Source: Turbatrix aceti (lineage: Eukaryota > Nematoda > Chromadorea > Rhabditida > Panagrolaimidae). Taken from it: DNA of 64,000 nucleotides. A model generated the notes under the pieces. That model made no database searches. It saw only the letters and a list, made by a program, of their open reading frames with translations, and had not been told where the DNA came from. The translations under genes and the position numbers were made by a program. Shown in pieces: positions 38,901 through 50,096 of this stretch (the stretch's first letter is position 1; each line of letters opens with the position of its first letter). The stretch is from the NCBI GenBank assembly GCA_963969345.1, contig OZ017766.1:9734001-9798000 (forward strand), read 5' to 3'.

Positions 38901-40887
38901 GTGTATAATTTCTCCTGAACCCTACTTTTTTTGAGTTCCAGGCAACAAAAATTTTCAAAGTAGGGTTCGGCAAAAAAATCAACAAACGGCGCGTTTGTTA
39001 TGCATTTTTTTGAAAATTTAGGCTCAGGGGTAAAAATGAACGCAGAATACAATGGTGCTATCAGTTTTGTGACTCGGGTTCTAAAAATTTTCGAAAACCT
39101 AATTTTTTTCGGAAATTTCAATTTTTTCGAAACTTTCAAAGTGACAAGGGGTATATTTTTTTTCAAAATTAGTTAGAGAATTTTATTGCGCTTCAGAATT
39201 GCTGTCCCACGCATTTTTAGCTCTTCTGGTTCATTCACAGCGATTTATTTACCATACCTCTCTCAAATTCGACAATTTTGGCCGATTTCGGCAGTCAAAA
39301 TTGTTCGAACATTTGTATTTTTGCTTGGCAAAAAACTAGAAATGCCGAATACAATAGAAAAACACCATAAAAACATTTTTTGTATTGCGGGATTCGAACC
39401 GCACACCCTCAGCTTCGCAGTCCAACCCCCTACCAGCATCGCTATTTTGGAAAAAGCTGGGTTTTTTTTCATTTTCGCCGCGGCTGAAACCAGATGACTT
39501 ATCTCCTATCATTTTCACCCAAAGATGATAATTCCCCTTTTAAAACGATGCTGGGAACACAAGAAAACATTTACATATGCAGAATGCCACAAAAAACCCT
39601 CAACAACCCAGTTTGAAAAACTGAGCTTTTGAAATATGTCAGTTTTTCCTGACAAGAAAATGGCTGTTTTGAAAACAGCCAAAATTTGGCTGTTTTTTTG
39701 TACAAAAAGTGTCAGTTTTGAAAACTGACATAAAAATTTTTTCTCAGTGTACCGCTAAAAAAAGGAGGTTCCCAATGAAAGTGGGAATACACGTCCGGGT
39801 AACCAGTTTGAGCGTTCTTAGGTTTTCCGAAAGTTGATACCTTCCACTCAGTGCCATCGATTGACGATTGCCTATGCCGTTGTATCGCTTTATGTTGATG
39901 TAAAAAGACAGGGCTATTATCTAAAAAAAATATTGTTGAAAAAATAATATTTTTGAGTTTTACTGTCCAATGCCTAAAAAATGTTCATTTGTCAAATTGT
40001 AGTAATAAAAATTGTCGAAACGAATTATATGGAAATTTGAATGTTACAAAAATGTACCCCAAGACAGTTTCAACTTTTTTTTTTTAAATTCGCGATTTAC
40101 AGTTTTTTTAAATCAAATATTAATGTTAAAATGTTAAATTTGAAGCTTTTTGTGATCCCTTTTCTCAATAAATAGTCATCAAAAAAAAATTTCGCAAAAC
40201 AATTTCGCTCGATAGTCATCAAAAAAAATTTAAAAAAAAAACGTCAAAAAAAAATTCAAAGAAATGGAATAAAAAATTCATCTTATCTTGATTTGCCCGG
40301 ATAAAAAAACTCACCCCGATACAAACAACGTACTGTACGCTGAGCGATATAATAACATGCAAATACGGAATCTTATCTTCCAACCAAAAATAGGCAACGC
40401 TGCCCCCAACGATCCACTCACAGGCCAAGACTCCTAACACGTAGCGATAACTTGTGCAGTTTTCGTACGTCTTGATAAACAGGGTGGCAAAGAATCTCTC
40501 TATCACCAGTGCCGTCCAGGTGGACATGGCTGCAACGGCGGATCCTAGGCGGACGTACATGAGAATCGGTAGCCTGTCGGATGAGTACAGTGCTCCGATG
40601 AGTGTCGAAGAATACGATACGTGATTTGAATCCGATGCAACTATTTCAGTGATAAGGTAGTACATCCTGGTAGCCAGCATGACGGAGCACGCAATGAAAA
40701 TGTTGGTAATCATGAGCGTGTAATGGCGATGGACAATGTGTGACTTCCAACTGACCACAAAGAATGAAACGACAAAGGGCATTGTGAAGGCTGTCAGGAT
40801 GAATTCGGGGATTACAAGCCAGATGTTGGAGAAGGATTGAAGGGAAGGTGCGGGAGTTGGGATGGCAGGTGGATATGGAGATGACAT
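35920..40887 (-). CDS. Sre-family seven-transmembrane chemoreceptor
   Basis: Exons 40887-40315, 39920-39753, 36276-36134 and 36076-35920 join in phase: 346 aa. The exon 1 part spans TM1-TM5 (WLVIPEFILTAFTMPFVVSF, ALVIERFFATLFIKTYE, the Sre-like ERxFAT..YE signature after TM3). Exon 2 gives FYINIKRYNG and YQLSENLRTLKLVTR then TM6. Exon 3 is TM7 (CIIIFGSPDIKK), and exon 4 the tail ending EEEQNYHFEQFRRMI, very like Sre tails. Sre proteins are nematode chemosensory GPCRs. Intron 2 carries a 3.36 kb transposon beginning three bases after exon 2; the donor GTA is preserved. Otherwise the gene looks intact. Confidence 0.9.
36387..39749. mobile_element. 3.36 kb TA-flanked TIR transposon, no intact transposase
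   Basis: Left end CACTGAAAAAAATCATGTCA after TA (36385-36386), right end AATTTTTTCTCAGTG before TA (39750-39751). Sub-terminal regions hold inverted copies of GGCTGTTTT, AAACTGACA and GTCAGTTTT. The interior contains a diverged tandem duplication of roughly 1 kb (37560-38260 versus 38610-39290, encoding similar frames such as FFTEPYFEKF and FFAEPYFENF) and a tRNA-like patch. No transposase was recognised. Confidence 0.82.
39381..39442 (-). other. tRNA-like relic with canonical B box
   Basis: On the minus strand the sequence has CGGTTCGAATCC (39389-39400), matching the RNA polymerase III B box and tRNA T-loop, preceded by a D-arm/anticodon-like region (GGTTGGACTGCGAAGC). Acceptor arms do not pair, so it is a tRNA pseudogene or a SINE head, not a working tRNA. 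Confidence 0.5.
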
Positions 40888-41894
40888 GGCTGAAAATGTG
40901 ATATATCTATCAAAAGTTTGAGTGCAGTTTATTCATTGCTTTGAACGCGATTTGTTATCTATCAAACTTGATGCTATTCATCAAAATGTACCAGTTTCGC
41001 AATTTTTATCTTCACCTATTTTTTCTAAACACTCCCCGTTGTTTGTGGGCACAAAAAGCTTATGTTAGTATCAATTTTTTTTAGTATTTTTTGTTTGCCA
41101 ATTCATTCTTGTTGCCAGTTTTCCATGACTTTTTGAATTCCAAGACAAAACAAATTATCATGTTTCCAAAAACAAAAATATAATTAAAAATATTGACAAA
41201 ATTATTTACATATTTATTTGCATTTAATAACGTTTCAATTTTTTTCACATTTTGCCGCAGTTTTCATACAAAAATTATTAATTCCTTGAACTGGAAACGA
41301 AACAACAATGGCATTTGAGGAATGACGAAAAACTCGAATAAATTTTTGCAACATAAACAGTTTTACAGTGACCGGGATAATAAATGGATGTCTCTAACAT
41401 TGTCATCTAATTTTGTCGACAGTTATTGTGCACGAGTAAGAGTAATAAAGTAATGTAACGTAAAGTAAAGTTGTAAATACAAAAAAAATGGTAAAAAATG
41501 ATCATGTACCGTTATCTGAAAAAAAACCAGTCACGCAGTTTTAATCCATTCCATATTTTTCTAAACATCTTTGGTTGCTTGCGTGCACAAAAACACAGTA
41601 ATTATTTTCCGAGAATTTTTGTGAGCAGCGAAACTTATCATATTTATTGGACAGTTTTTTCTCAGTTTTATTTAATGAAATAAATGTGCTTGAAAGTGAT
41701 GTTTTTTTAGAACAAAGCCTTGTTTTTCGAAACAAAATGGATGTCCGAAACAAAAATTTAAAAACGTCAATTCGCAGTTTTTTTGTTAAGTTTTTACCCC
41801 CTATATGGGAAACACTACCTTGGCCTTCGGTAATGCTCCCAGTGACCTTGTACCCCGTGAGTCTCCGAGAGATAAGAGAGTGTTTATTCGAAGC
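40888..41894. other. Intergenic upstream of the Sre receptor
   Basis: No gene. Dense + strand CAGTT motifs (about 41116, 41261, 41358, 41420, 41537, 41653, 41665, 41775) with a single AACTG (41289). Confidence 0.45.
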
Positions 41895-41916
41895 CTCAAA
41901 CTTGGGTAATTAAACC
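41895..41916 (-). other. Exact SL1 spliced-leader sequence, no GT donor
   Basis: The minus strand matches all 22 positions of the canonical nematode SL1 leader (begins GGTTTAATTACCC, ends AAGTTTGAG). The next bases are GCTTCG, not the GTAAAC-like donor of SL1 RNA genes, and no Sm site plus 3' hairpin is apparent. Twelve bases further on is AATAAACACTC. It lies just 3' of the BEL element on its coding strand, so it may be part of the element's terminal region or a retrocopied trans-spliced end. Confidence 0.85.
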
Positions 41917-44900
41917 TATTGGTAAACCAATAGCGCGTTACGCGACAAATAAATAATCAACAAATAAATAAAGAATCATGGGAGCAAAATGGGAGACAAA
42001 TATGAGGACACAACCAAAAAGTAGGACGACCAAGAGGCAAGCAGCGAAGTTTCCTAGACTTTCGCTCCGAGAGTCGAAAGCGTGCGCACAGCCGTAACCG
42101 ATCTTTCGCGGCTGGAGAAACAGAACGCGCGCGTTCTCGCAACTTTTGCGACACTCGGCGCCGCGGCCACCGAGCGCCCGAGGGAAACCAAAAAGACGAA
42201 TGTTGGCCCGAAGGCCCAAAAATCCCCAAATTCGCAAATAAAAACCGAAAGAAGCGCGGACCGGGTGAGTGAGGGACTTGGGTCTGGTACGGGTTTTGCC
42301 AGTTGAGACTTACCGTGCAAGCCAGGCGGGAACATTGGACCTAGGTGGGGCCTCAACCTTCAAGCCCTGATTCGACCTTCGTCCGGCCTCGCCGTGAAAC
42401 ACAAACCAAAAAAACCAAAGGGGAGGAGATTTTGAATAAACCCGATATCCCAAATCCAAAAAAAACGCGTGCCTACTCGCCGTACTTGGTCTGAAGGGGA
42501 AGGGAAGGGGGGACAAAAGGGGAAGAATCATAGACCCACTTACACCTGCTGCCTGCTCTCAAGGGCATAGAGGTGGTTGAGTGGTCGCGTAAGCTGTCCC
42601 GTCGACGTCTTGACAACTGCAGCTCGGTTGACGCCGTCCTGGGATGCGATCAGCTGCTGGATGAGGCCGAGCCTCCAGAGGTGACGAGGACCGTCGTCGC
42701 GGATGACTACCGTCTCGCCGACAAGTGGTTCGTACTTATTGCGGATTCGGCCGGAGCGGTGGATCCACTGGGTGCGTTCCCGGAGATGATTCAGGTATGC
42801 CGTCATGAAGAGCTCGGCTGCCTGCGAGGAGTCTTCCTGCTGCTTTCTCCACAGCTGGGACAGCACTTCGGGGCCCGGCGCCGCGACGGGAGGTTGAGAG
42901 GCCTGCATGCCCGGCAGAATGCGGTCCGTCGCAGGAAAGAAATCACAAGGTCTCAGCGTGACCGTTGTGTCGTCGTCGAGAGGTACGAGTGGTCGGCAAT
43001 TGACAGCTGCTTCGATCGTGCCCAGATGATGGTCGATCTCACTCAGATATGGGAGCTTTCTGCCAAAAGTCCGATGCATGCAATTCTTGACGATTCCGAT
43101 GAGCCGTTCGTAGACTGCGCCTTGCCACGGAGCTCGCTCAATGGTGTGGCTCCACCTGACGCCGTGGAAGGCCGGATCCTGGGTGACGAATTTGGCGACC
43201 TTGCGGAAAGACAGTGCGTTGTCGCTGAGGACCGTCGATGGGAATCCGAATCTGGTTGAGTGACGGTAGAGAGTCTCGAGTACGTCGGGAGCACTCATCG
43301 TCGGCGTTCTCTGCAGTTGGATCGCCCGGGTGGTCAAACAGGTGATGATGAGAACAACCGTCGACGTCTTGAGGCCGTCCTTGTCAATGACGCGAAGTGG
43401 ACCGAAGAAGTCGACGCCGATGTGCGCGTACGGCCTGGTCAGTTCGGTGCGCTTGGACGGTAGTGGCGGAAACAGCGGCATCTCGTACGGCCCGGCATGC
43501 TGCTGGCGGCACCTGGTGCAGGTTTTCAAGATGCTGCGTACCGTGGCCCTGCCTCGTAGAATCCAGAAGTGCTCTCGGATGGCTGTGAGCGTCGTAGCCG
43601 TTCCGCAGTGGGCTAGCTGCTCGTGCACTTGACGTACGTAGAGGGTCGTCAGATGCGAGTGACGCGGGAGAACAGGGAGTCTTGGACCGTGCCGGATGCG
43701 GTCGTTGAAGTGGACGACACCGTCTGGTCCTTTGATGAGGGCATTGTCGCTGGTCGGGATGACGTCGTAGCGCTGTTGCTCCTGCCGAATGAGGAAGCGC
43801 TCTGCCTCGTGCCAAGCCTCGCCGTCCCCCAACACTGGGAATTTTAATTGGATTGTCCCCATTCTCGTGACCCATCGGCGACTGTTTTGGATTACCATTC
43901 TTGTAACCCGAATCAGCCGGCGATAATTACTAAAATTTTCGACCGAAATAAAGGGCTGCGCCTGATTTTGCTGCTGCGCGATTGTACAAGCCAGCGTCAT
44001 TGCGTGCACGATTTTGGGCGGCGCGACGTTGGAAAAAATTTTGGGACACTCGCCCGAACGCAACCATGGGGGTCCGTGCCACCACAGTTCGAGCTTACCC
44101 AAACTACGCATGCTGGTACCACGTGTCGGAAGATCCGCCGGATTGTCTTCCGAAGCAACGTGACCGAACGAAAACGCGATCGGCATCGCCAGCAACTTTT
44201 TGACACGGTTTAGAACAAAAAGATCGTGCGATGGTTTCTTAACCCAATCCAGTGCGATGGTGCTATCAGACCACAGACAGATTTCGCGAAATTTGGGCCC
44301 AGTTTGCTCAATCTCAAGAGCCAACTCCGCCGCCATAACAAGCGCCTGCAGCTCCGCTTTTGGAATGGTCGTAGACCGCGCTTTGAATACGCTTTTGGAC
44401 ATGATAAGAGCCGGCGGCTCACCGGTGTCAGGTTTGAAGTACGCGGCCGCGGCAACAAATTCACCAGACGCGTCCGCAAAAACGTGTAACTCGCCGCCCC
44501 CCTTAGAAATAGCGTAACGTGGAACCGTGACTTCGCCATTGACCAGTTGCACGACGTCTTCCCACGCCTTTGCCAACTCACTACCGAGCGGCACGCTACG
44601 CTCGTGACTGAAGATGCCATGCTGGCGCGCAAAACTTTTGAGCAACGCCGTGACTGGAGTAACGAAACCGATAGGATCAAAAACCGATAAAATTGCGCTG
44701 TGCACCTCCTTGGTGTTTTTGCACCGCTTAGCGTCGATAGCGATGTTTGTGCGAAAAACATCCGTCTTCGCGTCGTAACCTATGCCGAGAATCTTCAAAC
44801 GCGCTTCGTCAGCCGTTTCCTTGATTCCTTCGAGCAAACTACCTTTGTTGCTAAAGAATTCACGAAGATGGAACTTGCCGTCCTCGAAATGCAATTGCAC

Positions 44901-45286
44901 TCTACGCCGCCTTTGGTCGAGTAACTCAGGGTCATCGTCCAGAATGAACACGTTGTCTACGTACGTGGTGACCATGACGATCTCGTCCGGATGGCCTCTC
45001 ATATGGACGTGCAGCGTGATTCCTAGGAGCGCCGGACTACAATTCATGCCAAAAATGAGTTGTTTGAAACGATAAGCCTGAATATTCCGCCGGGTTGGTG
45101 GAAGATTTGGATCGCGCACCCACAAAAACCGTAAAGCGTCCCTGTCTTTTGGACTCACCGAGATCTGGTGAAACGCTTTTTCAATATCGCATGCCACGAA
45201 AAATTTGGCTCCCCGAATTTTGAGCAAAATACTGCGCAGCTTTGGCAATAAGTCCGGCCCTTGGTGAATCATGTCGTTGAGACAGT
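41917..45286 (-). mobile_element. 5'-truncated BEL/Pao LTR retrotransposon
   Basis: The open pol frame runs 45286-42540 on the minus strand (910 aa from the first Met). Domains in order: the C-terminal part of reverse transcriptase (YVDN in place of the usual YVDD), RNase H (HVFADASGEF, AELQALVMAAELALE), an integrase zinc finger (H..H..CTRCRQQ), an integrase core with D, D and E (GVDFFGPL, VLSDNALSF, GAVYERLIGIVK), and a C-terminal DUF5641-like segment (GETVVIRDDGPRHLW). Gag, protease and the first RT motifs are missing. 42539-41917 is the GC-richer 3' non-coding part. No stop codons break the remaining frame, so truncation may be recent. Confidence 0.9.
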
Positions 45287-45335
45287 TCCCTAATGGTCTA
45301 GTGGCTAGGATTTACGGCTCTCACCCGTAAGGCCA
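45287..45335 (+). other. 5' part of a tRNA-Glu joined to CCA at an LTR boundary
   Basis: TCCCTAATGGTCTAGTGG, then CTAGGATTTACGGCTCTCAC with the CTC anticodon in its loop and a paired anticodon stem (TTACGG/CCGTAA). The T arm and 3' acceptor strand are absent: after GTAAGG comes CCA and then the LTR-like repeat. The tRNA 5' end abuts the truncated pol exactly. Not a functional tRNA gene. Confidence 0.8.
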
Positions 45336-45582
45336 TGTATCGGAGTTCTGTCCTTCCAATTCCACAACGGAGTTGGACCACGCGAGAACAGAACACGATA
45401 TTGTTGTTAGGAAGACTCACAAGATGGATAGTAGCGTTTATTGAGAACTCCGGAGAAAACAACCGCACGCTACATCTTGGGAAAACAACAATGAATAGGG
45501 AAAAACGTAGGTACGACGATGAAAGGAGAGAACGCGTTCGGGACGTAACGCCAAGTGTTCCCAAACTCGGGAAGAATTCCCG
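45336..45582 (-). repeat. LTR-like repeat, copy A
   Basis: 247 bp, about 99% identical to 46221-46467 (at least two substitutions seen). On the minus strand it contains AATAAACGCTACTATCC and ends CTCCGATACA, typical of an LTR 3' end. It is followed by the tRNA-Glu-like segment and the BEL pol fragment. Confidence 0.8.
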
Positions 45583-46202
45583 ACACTGCGCGCCATCGAG
45601 CCGCCACCGGCAACTGGCACAGCCAATCTTGGGGCCGCGGGAGGTCACAATGAAAGGAAGGGGTGGAAAGAGATCAGTCAATCAAGGGGTTACCGTCTTC
45701 TGTAGACCAAGTCGCTGTCTTCTGTAGGAATGGTCGCTGGTTTCTGTAGGCCATTGTCCGCGCGCCGACTACAGTTTGCCTTCTGTGCTCCGCAGGTGTC
45801 CGCCCTTTGTGCTCCGCAGGTGTCTGCAACCGCGTCCTGCTTACTGTAGTCGCTGCCTTCTCGTATGACGACTTCTTGCTTCGTCGAGTCCTCAGGTTGC
45901 CTCCCTTCACACTCCACCGAGATGTGGACGTGTTTCCGGCTCCGGACTTACTACCCTGAGTAGGCTCCCCCCTGTCGCGCCAGTGTGACCTTATCGTTAA
46001 TCACTGGGAGCAGAATGACGCATCACTCGCTGCCTTTTCTCCACGACCACCGATTTGGTTCAGCCATTGACTCACGAGCCTTGAAAATACCACTGATGCC
46101 TCGAAATACCATGTTGATTGACCGAAATACCCTGCGTCCATGCGTCCAGTAGAGAAGAGGCCGGGTTCGTAGAACAGCAGATGCACCCGAAAGTACACCC
46201 GC
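45583..46202. other. Sequence between the two LTR-like copies
   Basis: GC-rich, with short tandem units such as TGTGCTCCGCAGGTGTC (twice) and GTCTTCTGTAG (several). Probably a deleted internal or LTR portion of the same element; no pol or gag motifs recognised. Confidence 0.5.
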
Positions 46203-46220
46203 TTCCCGGCCGATGCACCA
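46203..46220 (-). promoter_or_regulatory. Primer-binding site complementary to tRNA-Gly 3' end
   Basis: On the minus strand, TGGTGCATCGGCCGGGAA directly follows the CCGATACA end of LTR copy B. It is the 18-nt complement of the 3' end of a nematode-type tRNA-Gly(GCC), including CCA. This marks copy B as a 5' LTR in the minus orientation. Confidence 0.85.
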
Positions 46221-46467
46221 TGTATCGGAGTTCTGTCCTTCCAATTCCACAACGGAGTTGGACCACGCGAGAACAGAACACGATATTGTTGTTAGGAAGA
46301 CTCACAAGATGGATAGTAGCGTTTATTGAGAACTCCGGAGAAAACAACCGCACGCTACATCTTGGGAAAACAACAATGAATAGGGAAAAACGTAGGTACG
46401 ACGATGAAAAGAGAGAACGCGTTCGGGACGTAACGCCAAGCGTTCCCAAACTCGGGAAGAATTCCCG
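46221..46467 (-). repeat. LTR-like repeat, copy B
   Basis: 247 bp matching copy A. Beyond 46467 the similarity ends in AT-rich sequence. Because the minus-strand start lacks a TG terminus, the copy is probably truncated at that side. Confidence 0.8.
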
Positions 46468-48400
46468 CGAAAAAAACAGTATTCAGTTATAAAAAATTGT
46501 TCGATTGATTTTTGGACTTGCGACAAAAAACGATGTCAATGAGGCGCTATTTTTTAGATAAATAACTCGAAAAAATGTAACAAACTAAAGCATAAAAAAA
46601 TTGTTTTCCCCCGATGTTCAGAATAACATTGCATCCCTGTGTAGTACACGGCATACGCATTACTATGAACATACAACATGTAGTATACAATTTGTCCCGG
46701 GGGATCAATTAACCGAATGCTAGAAAAGGCAACAACATGGTTAAAATTTTATGTTTCTGTTTACAATTTACGATTTAATTTTATAAATTTACGGAACTTT
46801 TTCGACAAAAACGAGCTGTCAGTGATAAATAATTTTTACATGACTAAATCAAAGTTAGGATTGGCATTATTTGTTTTTAAAGAACTGAATTCAAACAAGT
46901 GGACAAATTCAATTTTGTAAAAAGATGAAGAAATATAAAATTCAGTTTTTTAGGTTATTTGTTACAAACAATGCGTATATGCTAAAACAGTGTCACAATC
47001 CTCGAGAATCTGACTACTTCTTACATTTTTGTTGAAAACGCAAAATTGTTTATTTCAAACATAAAAATAGTTTTTTTTGGTAACCGAGCGATATCAGTGA
47101 TGCAAAATATTTTTAAAATTGAAAACCAAAAAAGGAACGAAAATTGTTCAGAAGTTCATGTTAGCATTTCTGTGTGTACAAAATTAAAAAAATAATTACA
47201 TAATTATTTAAATATTTACTAGTCATTATAATAATGTTTAACCAGTCTAATGATAACTAACCACTGAGTAATGGTGAAATAAAATAAATAAAATAATCAT
47301 AAATAAGACAACTTTATTAAAGAAGTATACAATGTAATGATAACATTTGTCCAGTTACATAAAGTAAAAAATAAAAAATATAATAGAATATTTTTTTATT
47401 TTTTCTGCAAACTTTTGAAAAAAATCTAACAAAAGCTCAGTTCAATATTTTTTAATGACCTAGTTCAAATTTTGTTTTGAAAATTCCAAAAAATAATATC
47501 AAGAAATTGTGGTTGGCATTTAATTTCGTTTTATTTAGTTTTTTTTCTAGTTTTGAAATTTTATAAAACAAAGGGTAGGTCAAAATTTTTGTTTTATAAA
47601 ATTCCAAAAAACCTGAAAAACAGTATAAAAAGGCTGAAGCACAGCAGCGCCGAGCGCCATTTTAATATCAAAAAAATAGAATACTCAAAACCTTTTGTGG
47701 TTTGCATTCTAAATAGATATACGTTTAAGAGCGGTAGTCGAACAAAAAGATGCCACAACTATATATTTGTATATGTCAAAAACGTATAAATATTATATTT
47801 TGTGAAGGTCACACAGGACACCATCACGAGGCTAATAATTCATGAGCTTTAGCTTCTGCCCCAGTGGACGTGAACTTTAGATTGTATTGGTATACACATT
47901 TTGTAAAATGTCAAAGAACTCGTTTTTGAAGCGCTTTTTTTGACGACATCAGTGTAGTGTGTATGGTGATAACGATTGTTTTTACAAAAAAAAATTTGAA
48001 AACTATGTAAACGATGTCAAATTAATGATACACAGTTTTTCGTGTTGAGACCGGCAATACAAGTATTTATGCTGCGTGTATAAACAAAATACCAGTTAAA
48101 AAATCCCCTTGCAAAAGGTTACTTTAAACCGGTCAACGCAGGTTAATCCTCGTATAAACACTCTTCCGGTTACGAAATCAGGACACCTCAGTTTTGACGT
48201 AGTGCAAAACACTGCGTAACCAGAATCCCGTGTGTTGCAGCGTAAAAATTATCCATCGCACAAACATTTGAGGGTTCACGCAGAAAGAAGGGTCGGGGGG
48301 TTATAAAAGAGTGAAGATGCTCCAAAGAATTCCCGTAGTATCAGTGTTTTTTTCTTCTTTCCCGCGTTGTTAGACAAACAAGACTCCTCCACGCAACAAC
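46468..48400. other. Intergenic, no confident gene
   Basis: AT-rich. A TAACCACTGAGTAATGGTG block (about 47259-47277) is the inverse of a segment unique to the first unit of the 51-58 kb tandem repeat (about 51685-51704). A TATA-like GGTTATAAAAGAG (48299) lies about 100 bp before the secreted peptide. Confidence 0.4.
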
Positions 48401-48568
48401 ATGACCACACAAGTCATAGCCCACTGCGTCCTCCTCGCAGCCCTACTTTTCGCTTATTTTGTGGCTACGACAACTGCGTGCAACAGAGATGGTTGGTACG
48501 ATGATTATGGCTACTACCGTAACCGAAATTGGTACAAGCGTGAAGGCATGGATGCTCCAGAGTCGTAG
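48401..48568 (+). CDS. 55-aa secreted peptide, unknown
   Basis: ATG at 48401, stop at 48566-48568, single exon. The N-terminal half is a strong signal peptide (CVLLAALLFAYFVATTTA). The mature part is Tyr/Asn/Asp-rich: CNRDGWYDDYGYYRNRNW then YKREGMDAPES, with one Cys and a KR dibasic site. Upstream has a TATA-like box and downstream an AATAAA at about 48625. It resembles small secreted, aromatic-rich peptide precursors of nematodes, but no family can be assigned. The GC-richer ORF against AT-rich flanks supports coding. Confidence 0.65.
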   Translation: MTTQVIAHCVLLAALLFAYFVATTTACNRDGWYDDYGYYRNRNWYKREGMDAPES

Positions 48569-50096
48569 ATAACGACGATCATTCGATTTGATGAAATATT
48601 TGTTCCCAGTTTTTTTTGGAATTTTGAATAAAGTAAATAAAATAAGGCATAAATATGTCACTTAAATCAGTTTCTCTAATACATACAATATATCTAAATG
48701 ATTATTTTAATGTTATGAAGTCATGCGTACTTTGCCAGTTACCAAATTTTTACTTATATACGTGGTCGATGTCAGTTATAATAGATTTACAGTAACATCT
48801 CGCTTTATAATGAAGTTTCTATGAATCCAAAAAAGTGAATCAAAAAATGTTTTTCACTCAAAAAATGTTTTCACTCTTCCTTAAACAACCAAAATTCTAT
48901 GTTTATAACTCAGTTTATAATGAAGTTTCTATGAATCCAAAAAAGGTGATGAATCAAAAAATGTTTTTCACTCTTCCTTAAACAACCAAAATTCTAATGG
49001 TAGATTTTTCTGATTCTAATGTGAGCAGATGTTAAAAAAAAGACACAGTTTAAATTAAAATCAAAATCATTTTCGAGTCATTTAAATCAAAAGTGTGTCA
49101 CACTGCAATAAAAATGAAAAAACAAACAAACAGACTCCAAACATTTTTCAAAAACGGCACAAATTGTACAGTTTTTTTAGTTTTTGTTGGCAACAAAACA
49201 AAATTAAATTGTTTTTAAAATGACAAAGCGATATTACTGGCACAGTTTGTTTATTTCTTAACGACGCAAAAAACGTATGTAAATGAGGAAAAACACAGTT
49301 TTGTTTTTAGCACGCCGATTGTAAACATAAATCAGTCGAGCATGACATTTTAGAAATTTAAGGGTATTATTTTTGTTAATCAATGATTAAGCGACAGTTT
49401 TTTAGGCACATTCATACTACAGATGCGCAAAAGCAAAGTTTTTACGGTCATTTTATGGTTCTCAACAAATGAGGTATACTGTAACCAAAAAAAATTGTAT
49501 TTGTTTTGATTGAGATAATTAACTTTTTATAAAAGTCGTTCAAGTATATTAAAAAATTTCTTCCGCAGAACAGTTTTAATTAGGTGACAAAAAAAACTAC
49601 ATTCATGTCAAAGCCGGAACCAGAAAACTCGTTATTATTAACATTAAAAAAAATTCTATAATGCATTTTTTGCAATGTCAGTTATAAAAATAATACTTAC
49701 CAGGTTTGTTTTTAAATATCCCTAATTCATAATTAAAAACAAATGATGGCGTCAAATGGAGAAAAACAACCTACAAAATGGCTACAAATAATTTCATGGG
49801 TTGGTAAAGTGCGTGATATGGCACACGCGTGATGGGTGGGGAGACAAAAAAGTGCATTGTACAGTCGAGTGTTAAAATATAAGGACGCTTTTCTGCAAGT
49901 TACAAAAAATGCTTAAAATAATTAATACGGCCAAAAAAAGAGTTTTATAAAGGCAGTTTTAATTTTAAAAAATACATACATAATAACACGTATTTTTCAA
50001 ATGCAAATTTTTTGCATACAGGAAAAAAATTTACATACATACATCAAGCCTTTACATACATTCAGTGTAAAATTCCATGTGTCTACAACGCAAAAC
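48569..50096. other. Intergenic with a two-copy tandem repeat
   Basis: 48810-48905 and 48913-48995 are diverged copies of a unit with ATGAAGTTTCTATGAATCCA and CTTCCTTAAACAACCAAAAT. The remainder is AT-rich with frequent + strand CAGTT motifs (about 49047, 49167, 49241, 49294, 49394, 49569, 49677). Confidence 0.5.

Noticed and set aside
41800..41940. A functional SL1 RNA gene
   Set aside because: The leader is exact, but the following bases are GCTTCG instead of a GT donor, and no Sm-binding site with terminal hairpin is seen.
42573..43259. 228-aa + strand frame
   Set aside because: It is antisense to the BEL/Pao integrase region, which has clear conserved motifs on the minus strand.
45287..45360. 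A tRNA-Glu gene
   Set aside because: D arm and anticodon arm are present, but the T arm and 3' acceptor strand are missing.
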